A stretch of 64,000 bases of DNA from JBPRGH01 sp051418055 (GTDB lineage: Bacteria > Bacteroidota > Bacteroidia > Cytophagales > Cyclobacteriaceae): positions 62,001 through 126,000 of the forward strand of contig JBPRGH010000006.1 of NCBI GenBank assembly GCA_051418055.1, written 5' to 3'. Both the position numbers and the translations under genes were made by a program. The stretch's first letter is position 1. Each line of letters starts with the position of its first letter. The notes beneath the pieces were generated by a model. The model was not told the DNA's origin. It made no database searches and saw nothing but the letters and a program-made list of their open reading frames with translations. This document shows positions 28,772 through 37,340 of this stretch, one piece after another.

Positions 28772-30196
28772 ATGAAACAGCTATATTATCTAATAATCGT
28801 CACATTTTTAGTAGCCTCCTGTGCTCCCAGCCCGCAAGGAGTTGAAAATTCACCAAATTCGGCAACTACAGCCGATCAGGATGTTTTTCCCGCTAAAGCA
28901 AAGGATATGACCATCTATGAAGTCAACATCCGCCAGGCAACACCGGAAGGTACTTTTGCAGCTTTTCAAGAACACCTTCCTCGTCTTCGTGACCTGGGTG
29001 TGGAGATCCTTTGGCTTATGCCAATCCAACCAATAGGTGAAAAGAATAGAAAAGGAACATTAGGAAGTTACTATTCCATTTCCGATTATTCAGCAGTAAA
29101 TCCTGAATTTGGTACAAAAGAAGACCTAAAAGAACTTATATCTGAAGCACAGGCTATGGATTTTGTAGTAATCTTAGACTGGGTGCCAAACCATACCGCC
29201 TGGGATCATCCGTGGATTAAAGAACATCCTGAATATTATATGACGGACAGCAGTGCAAAAGAAGTGGCAAAAATCACTAATGTAGGAACTGATTACTATA
29301 AAACCAGTGAAAACAATATAGTATATGAAGCAGATTGGTCCGATATAGCATTGTTAAATCATTTCAATCCCGCTACCCGTAAAGCTATGATCGAAGAGAT
29401 GCGTTACTGGGTGGAGGAAATGAATATTGATGGTTTCCGTGCAGATCATGCAGGGCACGAGATCCCAATGTACTTCTGGGAAGAATCTATTGAAGAGTTA
29501 AATAAATTAAGACCTCTATTCTGGCTGGCAGAATGGGATGAGCCAAGAATGCACCTGACATTTCATGCCACTTATGACTGGGGGCTGCTTCATTTAACTG
29601 AAGCTGTGGCTAAAGGCAATAAGACAGCTGAAGACCTGCATGAACATATCAGAAAAGATCTGGCCAGCTTTGGAAAGGATGCTTTCCGCCTTACCATGAT
29701 CACGAATCATGATGAAAATGCATGGGCAGGAACGGTCTTTGAAAGATACGGGGAAGGCCATAAAACGTTTGCTACCTTTATCTTTACAGCATATGGTATT
29801 CCTATGATATATAGTGGTCAGGAAGCCGGAATGGATAAAAGGCTGGAGTTTTTTGAAAAGGATACAATTAATTGGGATGACCCAAAAAACCTGACTTCTT
29901 TTTATACTCAGTTAAATACCCTAAGGGAAGACAATTCCGCTTTATGGAGTGGCGAATATGGAGCCATGCCAGAGCAACTTCTGGATAATAATAAAGAAGT
30001 ATTCTCTTTTATCAGGGAAAATGAGAATAATGCTGTAATAGGGATTTTAAACCTATCAGGTAAAAGTCAAAGCGTGAAATTTTCTGATGCAGGAATAGCA
30101 GGAACATATAATGATTATTTCACAAATCAATCATATAGCATTGGTAGTAATGATTTGGAGCTTCAGCCATGGCAGTATTTAATCTTTACCAAATAA
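28772..30196 (+). CDS. GH13 alpha-amylase-family lipoprotein
   Basis: 474 aa with a lipobox signal ending VASC (Cys17). The barrel shows VVILDWVPNH (about 132-141), DGFRADHAGH with nucleophile Asp225, FWLAEWDE with Glu254, and ITNHDENAW with Asp314. It is a short GH13 enzyme with a compact C-terminal beta domain ending ELQPWQYLIF. As a lipoprotein between a cytoplasmic GH31 and an inner-membrane transporter gene, it most likely trims maltodextrins in the periplasm, as SusA does in Bacteroides. It lies 14 bases after the GH31 gene and 15 bases before the transporter gene. Confidence 0.92.
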   Translation: MKQLYYLIIVTFLVASCAPSPQGVENSPNSATTADQDVFPAKAKDMTIYEVNIRQATPEGTFAAFQEHLPRLRDLGVEILWLMPIQPIGEKNRKGTLGSYYSISDYSAVNPEFGTKEDLKELISEAQAMDFVVILDWVPNHTAWDHPWIKEHPEYYMTDSSAKEVAKITNVGTDYYKTSENNIVYEADWSDIALLNHFNPATRKAMIEEMRYWVEEMNIDGFRADHAGHEIPMYFWEESIEELNKLRPLFWLAEWDEPRMHLTFHATYDWGLLHLTEAVAKGNKTAEDLHEHIRKDLASFGKDAFRLTMITNHDENAWAGTVFERYGEGHKTFATFIFTAYGIPMIYSGQEAGMDKRLEFFEKDTINWDDPKNLTSFYTQLNTLREDNSALWSGEYGAMPEQLLDNNKEVFSFIRENENNAVIGILNLSGKSQSVKFSDAGIAGTYNDYFTNQSYSIGSNDLELQPWQYLIFTK

Positions 30197-30211
30197 AACT
30201 GATAAAAGGTA

Positions 30212-32002
30212 ATGGAGCAACCTGAAGGTAATAAACAGAAAATTTCTCTTTCTTCATCAAAACCAAGGCTAAGCTTCTGGCAGATCTGGAACATGAGCTT
30301 TGGTTTTTTAGGGATACAGTTTGGGTTTGCACTACAAAATGCAAATACAAGCCGCATATTTGAAACACTTGGTGCTGACACAAAAAATTTAGCCTTTTAC
30401 TGGTTAGCAGCACCATTGACAGGTCTTTTGGTACAACCCATAATAGGTTATTATAGCGACCGGACGTGGCACCCTAAATGGGGCCGCAGAAGACCATTTT
30501 TCGCCATTGGTGCCATACTCGCCTCTGCAGCACTTATTTTTATGCCCAACTCCCCTACCCTTTGGATGGCAATAGGTATGTTATGGATAATGGATGCTTC
30601 AATAAACGTAAGCATGGAACCTTTCCGCGCTTTTGTGGGGGATATGCTCCCACCAGAGCAGCGAACGATGGGTTTTGCCACCCAAAGCTTTTTTATAGGT
30701 ATTGGAGCTGTTGTAGCATCTGCATTGCCTTGGATATTTACCAACTGGTTTGGCCTCTCAAATACAGGGGATGCCGTAGGTGAAATCCCGCCATCTGTAC
30801 ATTGGGCATATTATATAGGGGCAGCTGCTTTCTTTGGAGCTGTGATGTGGACGGTTTTTACTACAAAGGAATATCCGCCAGATGAAGCAGAAAAGCATGG
30901 AGAAAAGGTTCAGGAATCTTACAACCCCCTGAATATCAGATATAAGCCATCTTTTTATTTTAATATTAGTCTTGTTCTATTGGTAATTGCAGGCGCTCTT
31001 TCTATCTGGTTCTATTTTGCTGGCCTGGATAAAGAACTCTACGTTTTAAGCGGCATATTTGGATTATTTGGAATTTGCTACATGATAGCCGCCTATAATA
31101 TGTTCCAGGATTCTTATGATAAAACCCTTGTGCAAATCGTTAGGGATTTTCAGAATATGCCAAAGACAATGGTGCAGCTTGCTTTTGTTCAGTTTTTCAG
31201 CTGGTTTGCCCTATTTTCCATGTGGATTTACACTACTTCAGGGGTAACGAGCCATATCTATGACATGAAGCTTTCATCCCAGGAATTAACTACTTTGGAG
31301 GTCATCTTTGAAGAGCGGTTAGCCACACTTACGGAGCCTGAATCAATAGCTGATTTTGAAAAGGTGAGAGAAAATATTGATGAATTTAAGCAGGAGTTTG
31401 TTAGTGGAAATGCACTTGCCACAGTAAATGTAAATTTTGTAAAATTCTTCCTTGACGAAAAAAGAACATTTGATCTTGACCACGAATTGGAAGCCAGGCT
31501 TTCTACTATTCAAAAACAGTACAATGATGGGGCTGACTGGGTTGGGATATTATTTATGATATATAATGGTATTGCAGCCATTGTAGCCTTTCTGATCCCT
31601 GTACTGGCAAGATTTACCGGACGCAGGGTTACCCATTTGATTGCTTTATTTTGTGGTGGTATAGGTCTGGCATCTTTCTATTTTATTGCAGACCCGGATT
31701 GGCTGATCGTACCTATGATTGGAGTTGGTATAGCCTGGGCTAGTATATTATCCGTCCCTTATGCCATGCTTTCATCTTCACTTCCGGCTAAAAAGATGGG
31801 ATATTATATGGGTATTTTTAACTTCTTTATAGTTATACCTCAAATAGTAGCGGCCAGTATACTCGGTTTTCTTATCACACAGTTCTTTAACAGCGAGTTT
31901 ATATTTGCATTAATAATCGGAGGCGCTTCAATGATCCTTGCCGGTTTGTTGTCCCTTATGGTAGATGATAAAGATGAGGTCCTGATTAAAAATGAAGGTT
32001 AA
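30212..32002 (+). CDS. SLC45/GPH-like sugar transporter (MFS fold) with large internal loop
   Basis: 596 aa with 12 probable membrane segments. The loop motif YYSDRTWHPKWGRRRPFF after TM2 is the signature of SLC45/GPH-type sucrose and maltose carriers. It probably brings maltose or short maltodextrins from periplasm to cytoplasm by proton symport, for the GH31 enzyme of the same operon. Unusually, a hydrophilic stretch of about 95 residues (about 344-440), rich in Glu and Lys and predicted helical, is inserted between two membrane segments; most bacterial relatives have shorter loops here. A terminator follows the gene. Confidence 0.88.
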   Translation: MEQPEGNKQKISLSSSKPRLSFWQIWNMSFGFLGIQFGFALQNANTSRIFETLGADTKNLAFYWLAAPLTGLLVQPIIGYYSDRTWHPKWGRRRPFFAIGAILASAALIFMPNSPTLWMAIGMLWIMDASINVSMEPFRAFVGDMLPPEQRTMGFATQSFFIGIGAVVASALPWIFTNWFGLSNTGDAVGEIPPSVHWAYYIGAAAFFGAVMWTVFTTKEYPPDEAEKHGEKVQESYNPLNIRYKPSFYFNISLVLLVIAGALSIWFYFAGLDKELYVLSGIFGLFGICYMIAAYNMFQDSYDKTLVQIVRDFQNMPKTMVQLAFVQFFSWFALFSMWIYTTSGVTSHIYDMKLSSQELTTLEVIFEERLATLTEPESIADFEKVRENIDEFKQEFVSGNALATVNVNFVKFFLDEKRTFDLDHELEARLSTIQKQYNDGADWVGILFMIYNGIAAIVAFLIPVLARFTGRRVTHLIALFCGGIGLASFYFIADPDWLIVPMIGVGIAWASILSVPYAMLSSSLPAKKMGYYMGIFNFFIVIPQIVAASILGFLITQFFNSEFIFALIIGGASMILAGLLSLMVDDKDEVLIKNEG

Positions 32003-32015
32003 TTTCTTTATTATT

Positions 32016-32053
32016 GAGGCAGTCTGCTAAAGAGGCTGCCTCCCTGTTTTTTA
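32016..32053 (+). terminator. intrinsic terminator after the transporter gene
   Basis: GAGGCAGTC (32016-32024) pairs with GGCTGCCTC (32034-32042), followed by CCTG and a run of six T. It ends the GH31-GH13-transporter operon, so mgsA needs its own promoter or read-through. Confidence 0.85.
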
Positions 32054-32170
32054 TTTCTGAATTAGTTTTTCTATTGTAAAAGAACTGTTATTTACTCTAA
32101 GGAAATAAAAATAAGGATTTATTGATCTTAGTATGACCTCCTTATCATAATTATTAACTTATTTAGTATA

Positions 32171-32539
32171 ATGAAAATTGCAATAATTGCCCATGATGGT
32201 AAAAAAGCTGAGATGGTCTCTTTTTTACTAAAGAATAAAACGCTTTTAGATACTGCTGATCTTGTAGCTACCGGTACTACAGGCTCCCATGTTGAAAAGG
32301 CAGGGTTAAATGTTACTAAGCTCCTGTCTGGGCCTCTTGGAGGTGATGCACAAATTGGCGCTATGGCTGCAGAAAAAAAGCTCGATATGATTATCTTTTT
32401 CCGTGATCCTCTTGATAAACATCCACATGAACCAGATGTGCAAATGCTATTAAGGATCTGTGATGTTCACAATATTCCATTAGCGACAAATCCGGCTACA
32501 GCTGAGCTGCTTATAAAAAACAGCACTTTAGAATGGTAA
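32171..32539 (+). CDS. mgsA: methylglyoxal synthase
   Basis: 122 aa, cytoplasmic and full length for the short form of the family. It converts dihydroxyacetone phosphate to methylglyoxal and phosphate, a bypass of lower glycolysis. The conserved blocks are all present: IAHDGKKAEMV, the phosphate-binding ATGTTG, LLSGPLGGDAQIG, and FFRDPLDKHPHEPD with the catalytic Asp and His, then the ending IPLATNPATAELL. It lies 170 bases after the transporter gene beyond a terminator. Its place at the end of a maltose-uptake cluster fits relief of sugar-phosphate overload. Confidence 0.95.
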   Translation: MKIAIIAHDGKKAEMVSFLLKNKTLLDTADLVATGTTGSHVEKAGLNVTKLLSGPLGGDAQIGAMAAEKKLDMIIFFRDPLDKHPHEPDVQMLLRICDVHNIPLATNPATAELLIKNSTLEW

Positions 32540-32582
32540 TTCGTCCACTGCCGGGGCCAGTTTATTAAGAATTTACAAAAAA

Positions 32583-32607
32583 TAAAAAAACCTGCCTAAC
32601 GGCAGGC
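32583..32607 (-). terminator. intrinsic terminator for the dapD-TPR operon
   Basis: CCTGCC (32591-32596) and GGCAGG (32601-32606) form a 6-bp stem with a 4-base loop. On the minus strand it is followed by seven U (32584-32590), so it ends the leftward operon whose last gene stops at 32629. Confidence 0.85.
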
Positions 32608-32628
32608 TGTTCTTAAGATTAAGTTTTT

Positions 32629-33231
32629 TTACCTGCAATATTTTTCAAGGAGCTCATCAGCCTGAGCTGAACCTAAAGCTGAAGCTGTTTTAAAATCTGC
32701 ACATGCCTTGGTCTTATTATTTACAGCAAAACGTAATGATCCTCTGGAAAGATATGCATCTGCATAATCTCTGTTTACAGCAATCGCATTATTATAATCT
32801 GATAAAGCTTCCTGGATATTTCCCAGCTTCTGATTGGCACGGCCCCTTATAACATATGCCATCGCATTTTTATCATCAATTTTCAGTGCTTTATCGACAT
32901 AAAAAATAGCATTCTCATAATCATCTTCCTGACTATAGTAGTATTTAGCCATACTAAGTAATGCTCTTACATTTTCAGGGTCATTCTTTAGCACATGTCT
33001 ATAATCCTGAACAGCTTGATCATACTGCCCAAGCTCTTCATAAGCCCTTCCCCTGTTGTAAATTGATTTAAGATGTTCCGGATTCAGATTTATGTACTCA
33101 TTATAAGACTCTATAGCCTTTTTATATTCTCCTCTCTCATAATATTTATCTCCCAGGTCAGAGCGTTCATCTTTACATCCGGAGAGAATAAGAAATAATA
33201 TCCCTATTAGAAATAATTGTTTTTTAATCAT
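32629..33231 (-). CDS. TPR-repeat lipoprotein
   Basis: 200 aa with a lipobox signal (LSGC, Cys19). The mature protein is almost wholly tetratricopeptide repeats, about five units, for example YYERGEYKKAIESYNEYI, GRAYEELGQYDQAVQDY and GRANQKLGNIQEALSDY. Such repeats mediate protein-protein contacts in the envelope; no enzymatic motif is seen. It is the last gene of the minus-strand group dapD-DUF3108-TPR, 27 bases after its neighbour, and is followed by a terminator. The specific partner is unknown. Confidence 0.88.
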   Translation of the reverse strand: MIKKQLFLIGILFLILSGCKDERSDLGDKYYERGEYKKAIESYNEYINLNPEHLKSIYNRGRAYEELGQYDQAVQDYRHVLKNDPENVRALLSMAKYYYSQEDDYENAIFYVDKALKIDDKNAMAYVIRGRANQKLGNIQEALSDYNNAIAVNRDYADAYLSRGSLRFAVNNKTKACADFKTASALGSAQADELLEKYCR

Positions 33232-33258
33232 TAGTAAAAATTCAAAAAAATTAATGTG

Positions 33259-34077
33259 TTAATAAACCTGCAGGTCATTTTTCAAGCCTTCATGGCTGAT
33301 CAGCTCAACGGCAGCCTTTCCTATAAACATATTGGCATCGACCCTTACAGGTATTTTATTTTCATCAGCTGAAATATAAGCAGTAATAGAATTTTCGCCA
33401 TTAAATATCTTGTTTTCAGGCATTATAGGAATAAGCTTATGGCACTGGATCTTACCAACTCTGGTATTCACTTCTTCCAGGCCACCATAAATCACCTCAA
33501 GGTTATAAAATGTATCTTCAAAAAATCCATCCATAGAAAAAGTGGAGCCTTCAGGGATAGTGTCAAAATCAAAAGCCCTTAAATACAGATAACCACTTAA
33601 CATACTCCTGATATTATCCGGAGCAGCATAATACATAGGCTCTTTGAATTCACCGGTTTTATTGTTTACCGTTTTTACTTCAATATTATTTGTATTATGG
33701 TCAAATCTGGTAATCTCATTTTTCCTGTACCTGCCTTCTTTAATATTCCTGTAAAACATATGAGGCACAAGCGCTGCCGTATCTACATATTCCCCCCAAT
33801 GATCATCCACCTGGGCAATCCAGTCGATCATGCCACTTGTTTTTCCATAGACATCAATTTTATAACTTTCCCTGTAGTTGACCCTATACATTTTAGGATT
33901 GATTTTCATCATCCCTTTTCCAATAGTAATAAAGCCATAGGTCATTTTATACTCCAGCACTTCTCCCCTTCCAAAACTTTCATGAGGCACATGGATATAA
34001 TTTGCATTATCATTGATAACTAAAAAACCACTACCAATTATTAAAATCCCTACTAAGGCAATTACATATTTTGACAT
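33259..34077 (-). CDS. DUF3108 family exported protein
   Basis: 272 aa from the ATG at 34077, which gives a clean N-terminal hydrophobic segment (YVIALVGILIIGSGFLV). A longer frame starting at 34134 would overlap dapD and put a cysteine-rich stretch before the signal. The mature part is beta-rich and reads as DUF3108 (GEVLEYKMTYGFITIGKG, YKIDVYGKTSGMIDWIAQVDDHWGEYVD, SMDGFFEDTFYNLEVIYGG). Family members are periplasmic and have no defined role; some sit in lipid or cell-envelope contexts. It lies 43 bases after dapD. Confidence 0.85.
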   Translation of the reverse strand: MSKYVIALVGILIIGSGFLVINDNANYIHVPHESFGRGEVLEYKMTYGFITIGKGMMKINPKMYRVNYRESYKIDVYGKTSGMIDWIAQVDDHWGEYVDTAALVPHMFYRNIKEGRYRKNEITRFDHNTNNIEVKTVNNKTGEFKEPMYYAAPDNIRSMLSGYLYLRAFDFDTIPEGSTFSMDGFFEDTFYNLEVIYGGLEEVNTRVGKIQCHKLIPIMPENKIFNGENSITAYISADENKIPVRVDANMFIGKAAVELISHEGLKNDLQVY

Positions 34078-34120
34078 ACAGAAGTTTTTGTGAATTTTCT
34101 GACAAAAGAAATGCCAAACT

Positions 34121-34933
34121 CTATACAGCCACACTATTTTCTCTTAAAGCTTCATTTAAAGAAGTTTTGAGGTCTGTACTGGCTTTACGTTTTCCTATTA
34201 TTAAAGCACATGGGACCTGGTACTCTCCGGCGGCAAATTTCTTTGTATATGAACCGGGAATAACAACAGAACGTTCCGGAACATATCCTTTATTTTCTAC
34301 AGGTTCAGGCCCGGTGACATCAATAATTTTACTGCTTGCAGTTAATGTAACATTAGCGCCTAATACGGCTTCTTTACCTATCCTGACCCCCTCTACAAGG
34401 ATACAGCGGCTCCCTATAAACGCTCCATCCTCTACAATTACCGGCGCTGCCTGTACAGGCTCCAAAACCCCACCTATACCAACACCCCCACTCAGATGTA
34501 CATTTTTCCCTATCTGGGCACAACTTCCTACAGTTGCCCATGTATCAACCATGGTTCCTTCGTCAACATAAGCACCAATATTAACATAAGAAGGCATCAT
34601 TACCACACCTTTACTCACATAAGCTCCATAACGCGCAATTGCATGAGGTACTACCCGGATACCCTTCTCTGCATATCCCTTTTTCAGGGCTATTTTATCA
34701 TGAAATTCAAACGGCCCCACCTCTATTGTTTCCATCTTCTGAATAGGAAAATATAGGATAACTGCCTTCTTTACCCAGTCATTTACCTGCCACCCATCAG
34801 CCGTTGGCGATGCAGTCCTTAAATTTCCTGCATCTAATTGCCCCAGCACCTCACGTATTGCACCCTGGGTATTTTTTTCTTTTAATAATTCCCTGTTTTC
34901 CCAGGCCGATTCAATTATTTGTTGTAATTCCAT
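34121..34933 (-). CDS. dapD: tetrahydrodipicolinate N-succinyltransferase
   Basis: 270 aa. It transfers succinyl from succinyl-CoA to tetrahydrodipicolinate in the lysine/meso-diaminopimelate pathway, in the cytoplasm. The N-terminal helical domain (ELQQIIESAWENRELL) is followed by the left-handed beta-helix made of hexapeptide repeats (about 105-225): YVSKGVVMMPSYVNIGAYV, MVDTWATVGSCAQIG, HLSGGVGIGGVLEP and CILVEGVRIGKEAVLGANV. The length and motifs match the family completely. It is the first gene of a leftward group with DUF3108 and TPR proteins. Confidence 0.97.
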   Translation of the reverse strand: MELQQIIESAWENRELLKEKNTQGAIREVLGQLDAGNLRTASPTADGWQVNDWVKKAVILYFPIQKMETIEVGPFEFHDKIALKKGYAEKGIRVVPHAIARYGAYVSKGVVMMPSYVNIGAYVDEGTMVDTWATVGSCAQIGKNVHLSGGVGIGGVLEPVQAAPVIVEDGAFIGSRCILVEGVRIGKEAVLGANVTLTASSKIIDVTGPEPVENKGYVPERSVVIPGSYTKKFAAGEYQVPCALIIGKRKASTDLKTSLNEALRENSVAV

Positions 34934-35024
34934 TAGTCTTTGTTGATTGAACCGTAAATTTAATGAAATTAGAATTTAGATGGTAGGTCCTGTTATTTGA
35001 GATCTTATAAAGTCAAGCAAACAA

Positions 35025-36125
35025 ATGAATTATAAAATTGCCATAGCTTCAATACTAAAACCTGTAGATGAGACAAGAATGTATCATAAGATAGGACGTT
35101 CATTAAGCAAGGCCGGTCATGAGGTGCATATTGCCGGATTTAAAGGTCATTCAAAATCAAATGATATAAAACTTTATCCCCTCTTCTTCTTCAAGCGACT
35201 CAGCTTTAAAAGAGTAATGGCTCCGGTAAAACTTTTTCGATGGTTACGGAATTTCAAACCTGACATTATAATTATTACAACTCATGAATTATTGTGGATG
35301 GCTTATATTTATAAAGCTCTTTACTCCTGTAAAATCATTTATGACATACGTGAGAACTATTACCTCAATATCAAGCTGACAGATGCTTTTCCTTCTTTAT
35401 TACGAAGTTTAATTGCAGAGTATGTCCGATTGACAGAGAGGGTAGCTATAAAAAAAATAGATTTTCTCCTTTTAGCGGAAGAAGGATATCAGGAAGAGAT
35501 CAGTTATATTAAAAAGAATTTTGTGGTATTGGAAAACAAAACCCTTATCTCCTCACCCCCATCAAAAGAAACCAGAAGAGATCAAAAAATAAAGCTTCTA
35601 TTTACAGGAACAATAGCTGAAAGCACGGGGATATTTGAATGTATAGAAATGGCTAAACAAATGCAGATGCTTGAGAATAAAATCGCTTTCACAATAGCCG
35701 GAATGTGTCATATGCCATCTGTTTACAGAAAACTAAAAAATGAGGTTGATAGCCATCAATGGATAACCCTTATTGGGGGTCATCACCCAGTCGAACATTC
35801 ACGTATATTAGAACTTATATCAACACATGACGCAGCATTTCTTTATTATCCTTCAATCGAGTTGGTAAAAAATAAAATGCCGACAAAACTATATGAATAT
35901 CTTGCATATAACATTCCGATTTTATTGCAGCAACATGAGAAATGGATTTCATTTGCGGGTAATTATAATGCCGCTATCCCTGTAGATTCGAAGACTTTTG
36001 AGGCACAAATAACTCTCGATAAGTTAAAAGAACAAGCATTTTACACCAAAAAACCAAGTAAAGAAGTTTTATGGATTGAAGAGGAAGAGAAGTTATTGAA
36101 AGCTATTGATAAAATAACCGGTTAA
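35025..36125 (+). CDS. GT4-like glycosyltransferase
   Basis: 366 aa, no signal peptide. The N-terminal Rossmann-like domain begins with KIAIASILKPVDETRMYHKIGRSLSKAGHEVHIAGF, here summarised from residues 3-38, typical of GT4-type retaining transferases. The C-terminal donor-binding domain has KLLFTGTIAESTGIFECIEM, FTIAGMCHMP and an FLYYPSIELVKNKMPTKLYEYLA segment with the conserved Lys-Leu-Tyr-Glu-Tyr pattern. It probably adds a sugar to a lipid-linked or surface glycan. It stands alone between dapD (divergent) and a decayed gene, so its pathway is not shown by context. Confidence 0.85.
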   Translation: MNYKIAIASILKPVDETRMYHKIGRSLSKAGHEVHIAGFKGHSKSNDIKLYPLFFFKRLSFKRVMAPVKLFRWLRNFKPDIIIITTHELLWMAYIYKALYSCKIIYDIRENYYLNIKLTDAFPSLLRSLIAEYVRLTERVAIKKIDFLLLAEEGYQEEISYIKKNFVVLENKTLISSPPSKETRRDQKIKLLFTGTIAESTGIFECIEMAKQMQMLENKIAFTIAGMCHMPSVYRKLKNEVDSHQWITLIGGHHPVEHSRILELISTHDAAFLYYPSIELVKNKMPTKLYEYLAYNIPILLQQHEKWISFAGNYNAAIPVDSKTFEAQITLDKLKEQAFYTKKPSKEVLWIEEEEKLLKAIDKITG

Positions 36126-36180
36126 CAATAACAGCATTTATTCCCTGGAATTACTTTACTATTACAGCAGTTATTACCGT

Positions 36181-36480
36181 ATGAGTAAAGTAGCTCAATT
36201 TATTTTTCACGGCTCACTAAATGATTTTCTTAAAAAAGGGATCATCTGTAAAAGATGCAGTTGAAGCTATACAATTATAATTTTTACCTCTGGATGTGGA
36301 ACTCCAATTATAATAAAAGAAGTACCCAAAGAAGAAGTAAAGGATATGCTTCCTCCAAAAACGAAACAATTTTTTGATGAATTCTATCAATGCAGCAACT
36401 GTAAGCTGGTCTACTGGAAAGGATCACATTATGAAAAGATGATGCAAACTATTGAAGCAATAACAGGTAATTATTGTTAA
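36181..36480 (+). pseudogene. Mut7-C family remnant (internal deletion and in-frame stop)
   Basis: One reading frame covers 36181-36480 but is broken by TGA at 36262-36264. Before the stop, an N-terminal segment (FIFHGSLNDFL) matches the ubiquitin-like start of Mut7-C RNAse-domain proteins. After it come the family C-terminal zinc-ribbon features: CGTP, VPKEEVKDMLPPKTKQFFDEF, CSNCKLVYWKGSHY and a terminal helix. A normal member is about 240-250 aa; here roughly 150 residues of the central PIN-like nuclease domain are missing. It is therefore a dead gene. Since both ends stay in the same frame, the deletion was a multiple of three or the stop arose later. Confidence 0.8.
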
Positions 36481-36485
36481 TTTTG
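36478..36485 (+). promoter_or_regulatory. TAnnTTTG -7 element before the FecR-domain gene
   Basis: TAATTTTG matches the phylum -7 consensus and overlaps the end of the Mut7-C remnant, 21 bases before the next start. A TTG lies upstream with a spacing of 23 bases, longer than the usual 19-20. Confidence 0.4.
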
Positions 36486-36506
36486 TGCTTTAAGAAACTT
36501 TGAAAA

Positions 36507-37082
36507 ATGAAGGTCCTGCGTAATTATTTATTTCTTTTCATATTTATCACCACAGCCTGCTCTGAGGTAGAAATAAAAACGGCTAATGGTTTTGAGCTGG
36601 TAAAATTACCAGATAGCACTTATGTGTTTTTGAATAAAAACAGCTCATTGACTTATAATGAGAACTTTAATGACCGTCAGGTAAAACTTGAAGGTGAAGC
36701 ATTTTTTGATGTTACTAAAGGGGAGGATCCTTTTATAGTAAAAACCTCATTAAGTGAAATAACAGTATTAGGCACAACATTTAGTGTACGATCTACGGAC
36801 AATGACCTGAAAGTACAGGTTAAAAAAGGAACGGTGGAAGTTAAAGCAAAAGATCAGGTGGAAAAATTACAGCCAGGCCAGCAGGTTTCTATAGCTAATA
36901 ATAAACTAAAGAAATCAAAAGCTGATCTTGATTATGAGGTTTGGCTTTCTGCAATGCACATTGAACTTCATAAATTAGGCAAAGAGTTCAGACGTGGAGC
37001 AAAAGCTTTTAGGAAAGATTCGAGAAGAATTGGAAATGCATTAAAAAAAGAAGCTCAAAAGCTTAAGAAGGACCTAAAGTAA
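36507..37082 (+). CDS. stand-alone FecR-domain lipoprotein
   Basis: 191 aa. The signal ends TTAC (Cys18), so the protein is lipid-anchored. The middle (about 25-125) is a FecR domain: FELVKLPDSTYVFLNKNSSLTY, KLEGEAFFDVTKGEDPFIVKT (split across the family motif), ITVLGTTFSVR and VKKGTVEVKA. A normal FecR anti-sigma regulator has a cytosolic N-terminus and one membrane helix, and lies beside an ECF sigma gene; here both are missing. The C-terminus (about 140-191) is a very basic, probably helical tail rich in Lys and Arg. A role in signalling is not supported; it may simply bind envelope components. Confidence 0.85.
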   Translation: MKVLRNYLFLFIFITTACSEVEIKTANGFELVKLPDSTYVFLNKNSSLTYNENFNDRQVKLEGEAFFDVTKGEDPFIVKTSLSEITVLGTTFSVRSTDNDLKVQVKKGTVEVKAKDQVEKLQPGQQVSIANNKLKKSKADLDYEVWLSAMHIELHKLGKEFRRGAKAFRKDSRRIGNALKKEAQKLKKDLK

Positions 37083-37340
37083 AAACTGCAACTTAATTTC
37101 ACCAACTTTCATTTAATTCCTTTTCAAAATACTTAACAATTAGAATAGGGAACAGACATCTATTTATTCCCTTCATTTTCAACTAATTATAACTAACATA
37201 AGTTATATTTCATTGAATTATACCTTCATCTACAGGAACCATCTTGTGTTTTTAGAAGATATATTTAAGTTTTTCACTAAACATTATAAATAAAAATTTG
37301 TAAATACTGTAAATAATGGTTTTACAAAAATTATAATGTT

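Noticed and set aside
34078..34134. Longer N-terminus of the DUF3108 protein
   Set aside because: It would overlap dapD and spoil the signal peptide; ATG 34077 gives a normal one.
36262..36264. TGA in the Mut7-C frame as a selenocysteine codon
   Set aside because: The central nuclease domain is also missing and the family has no selenocysteine at this place, so decay explains it better.
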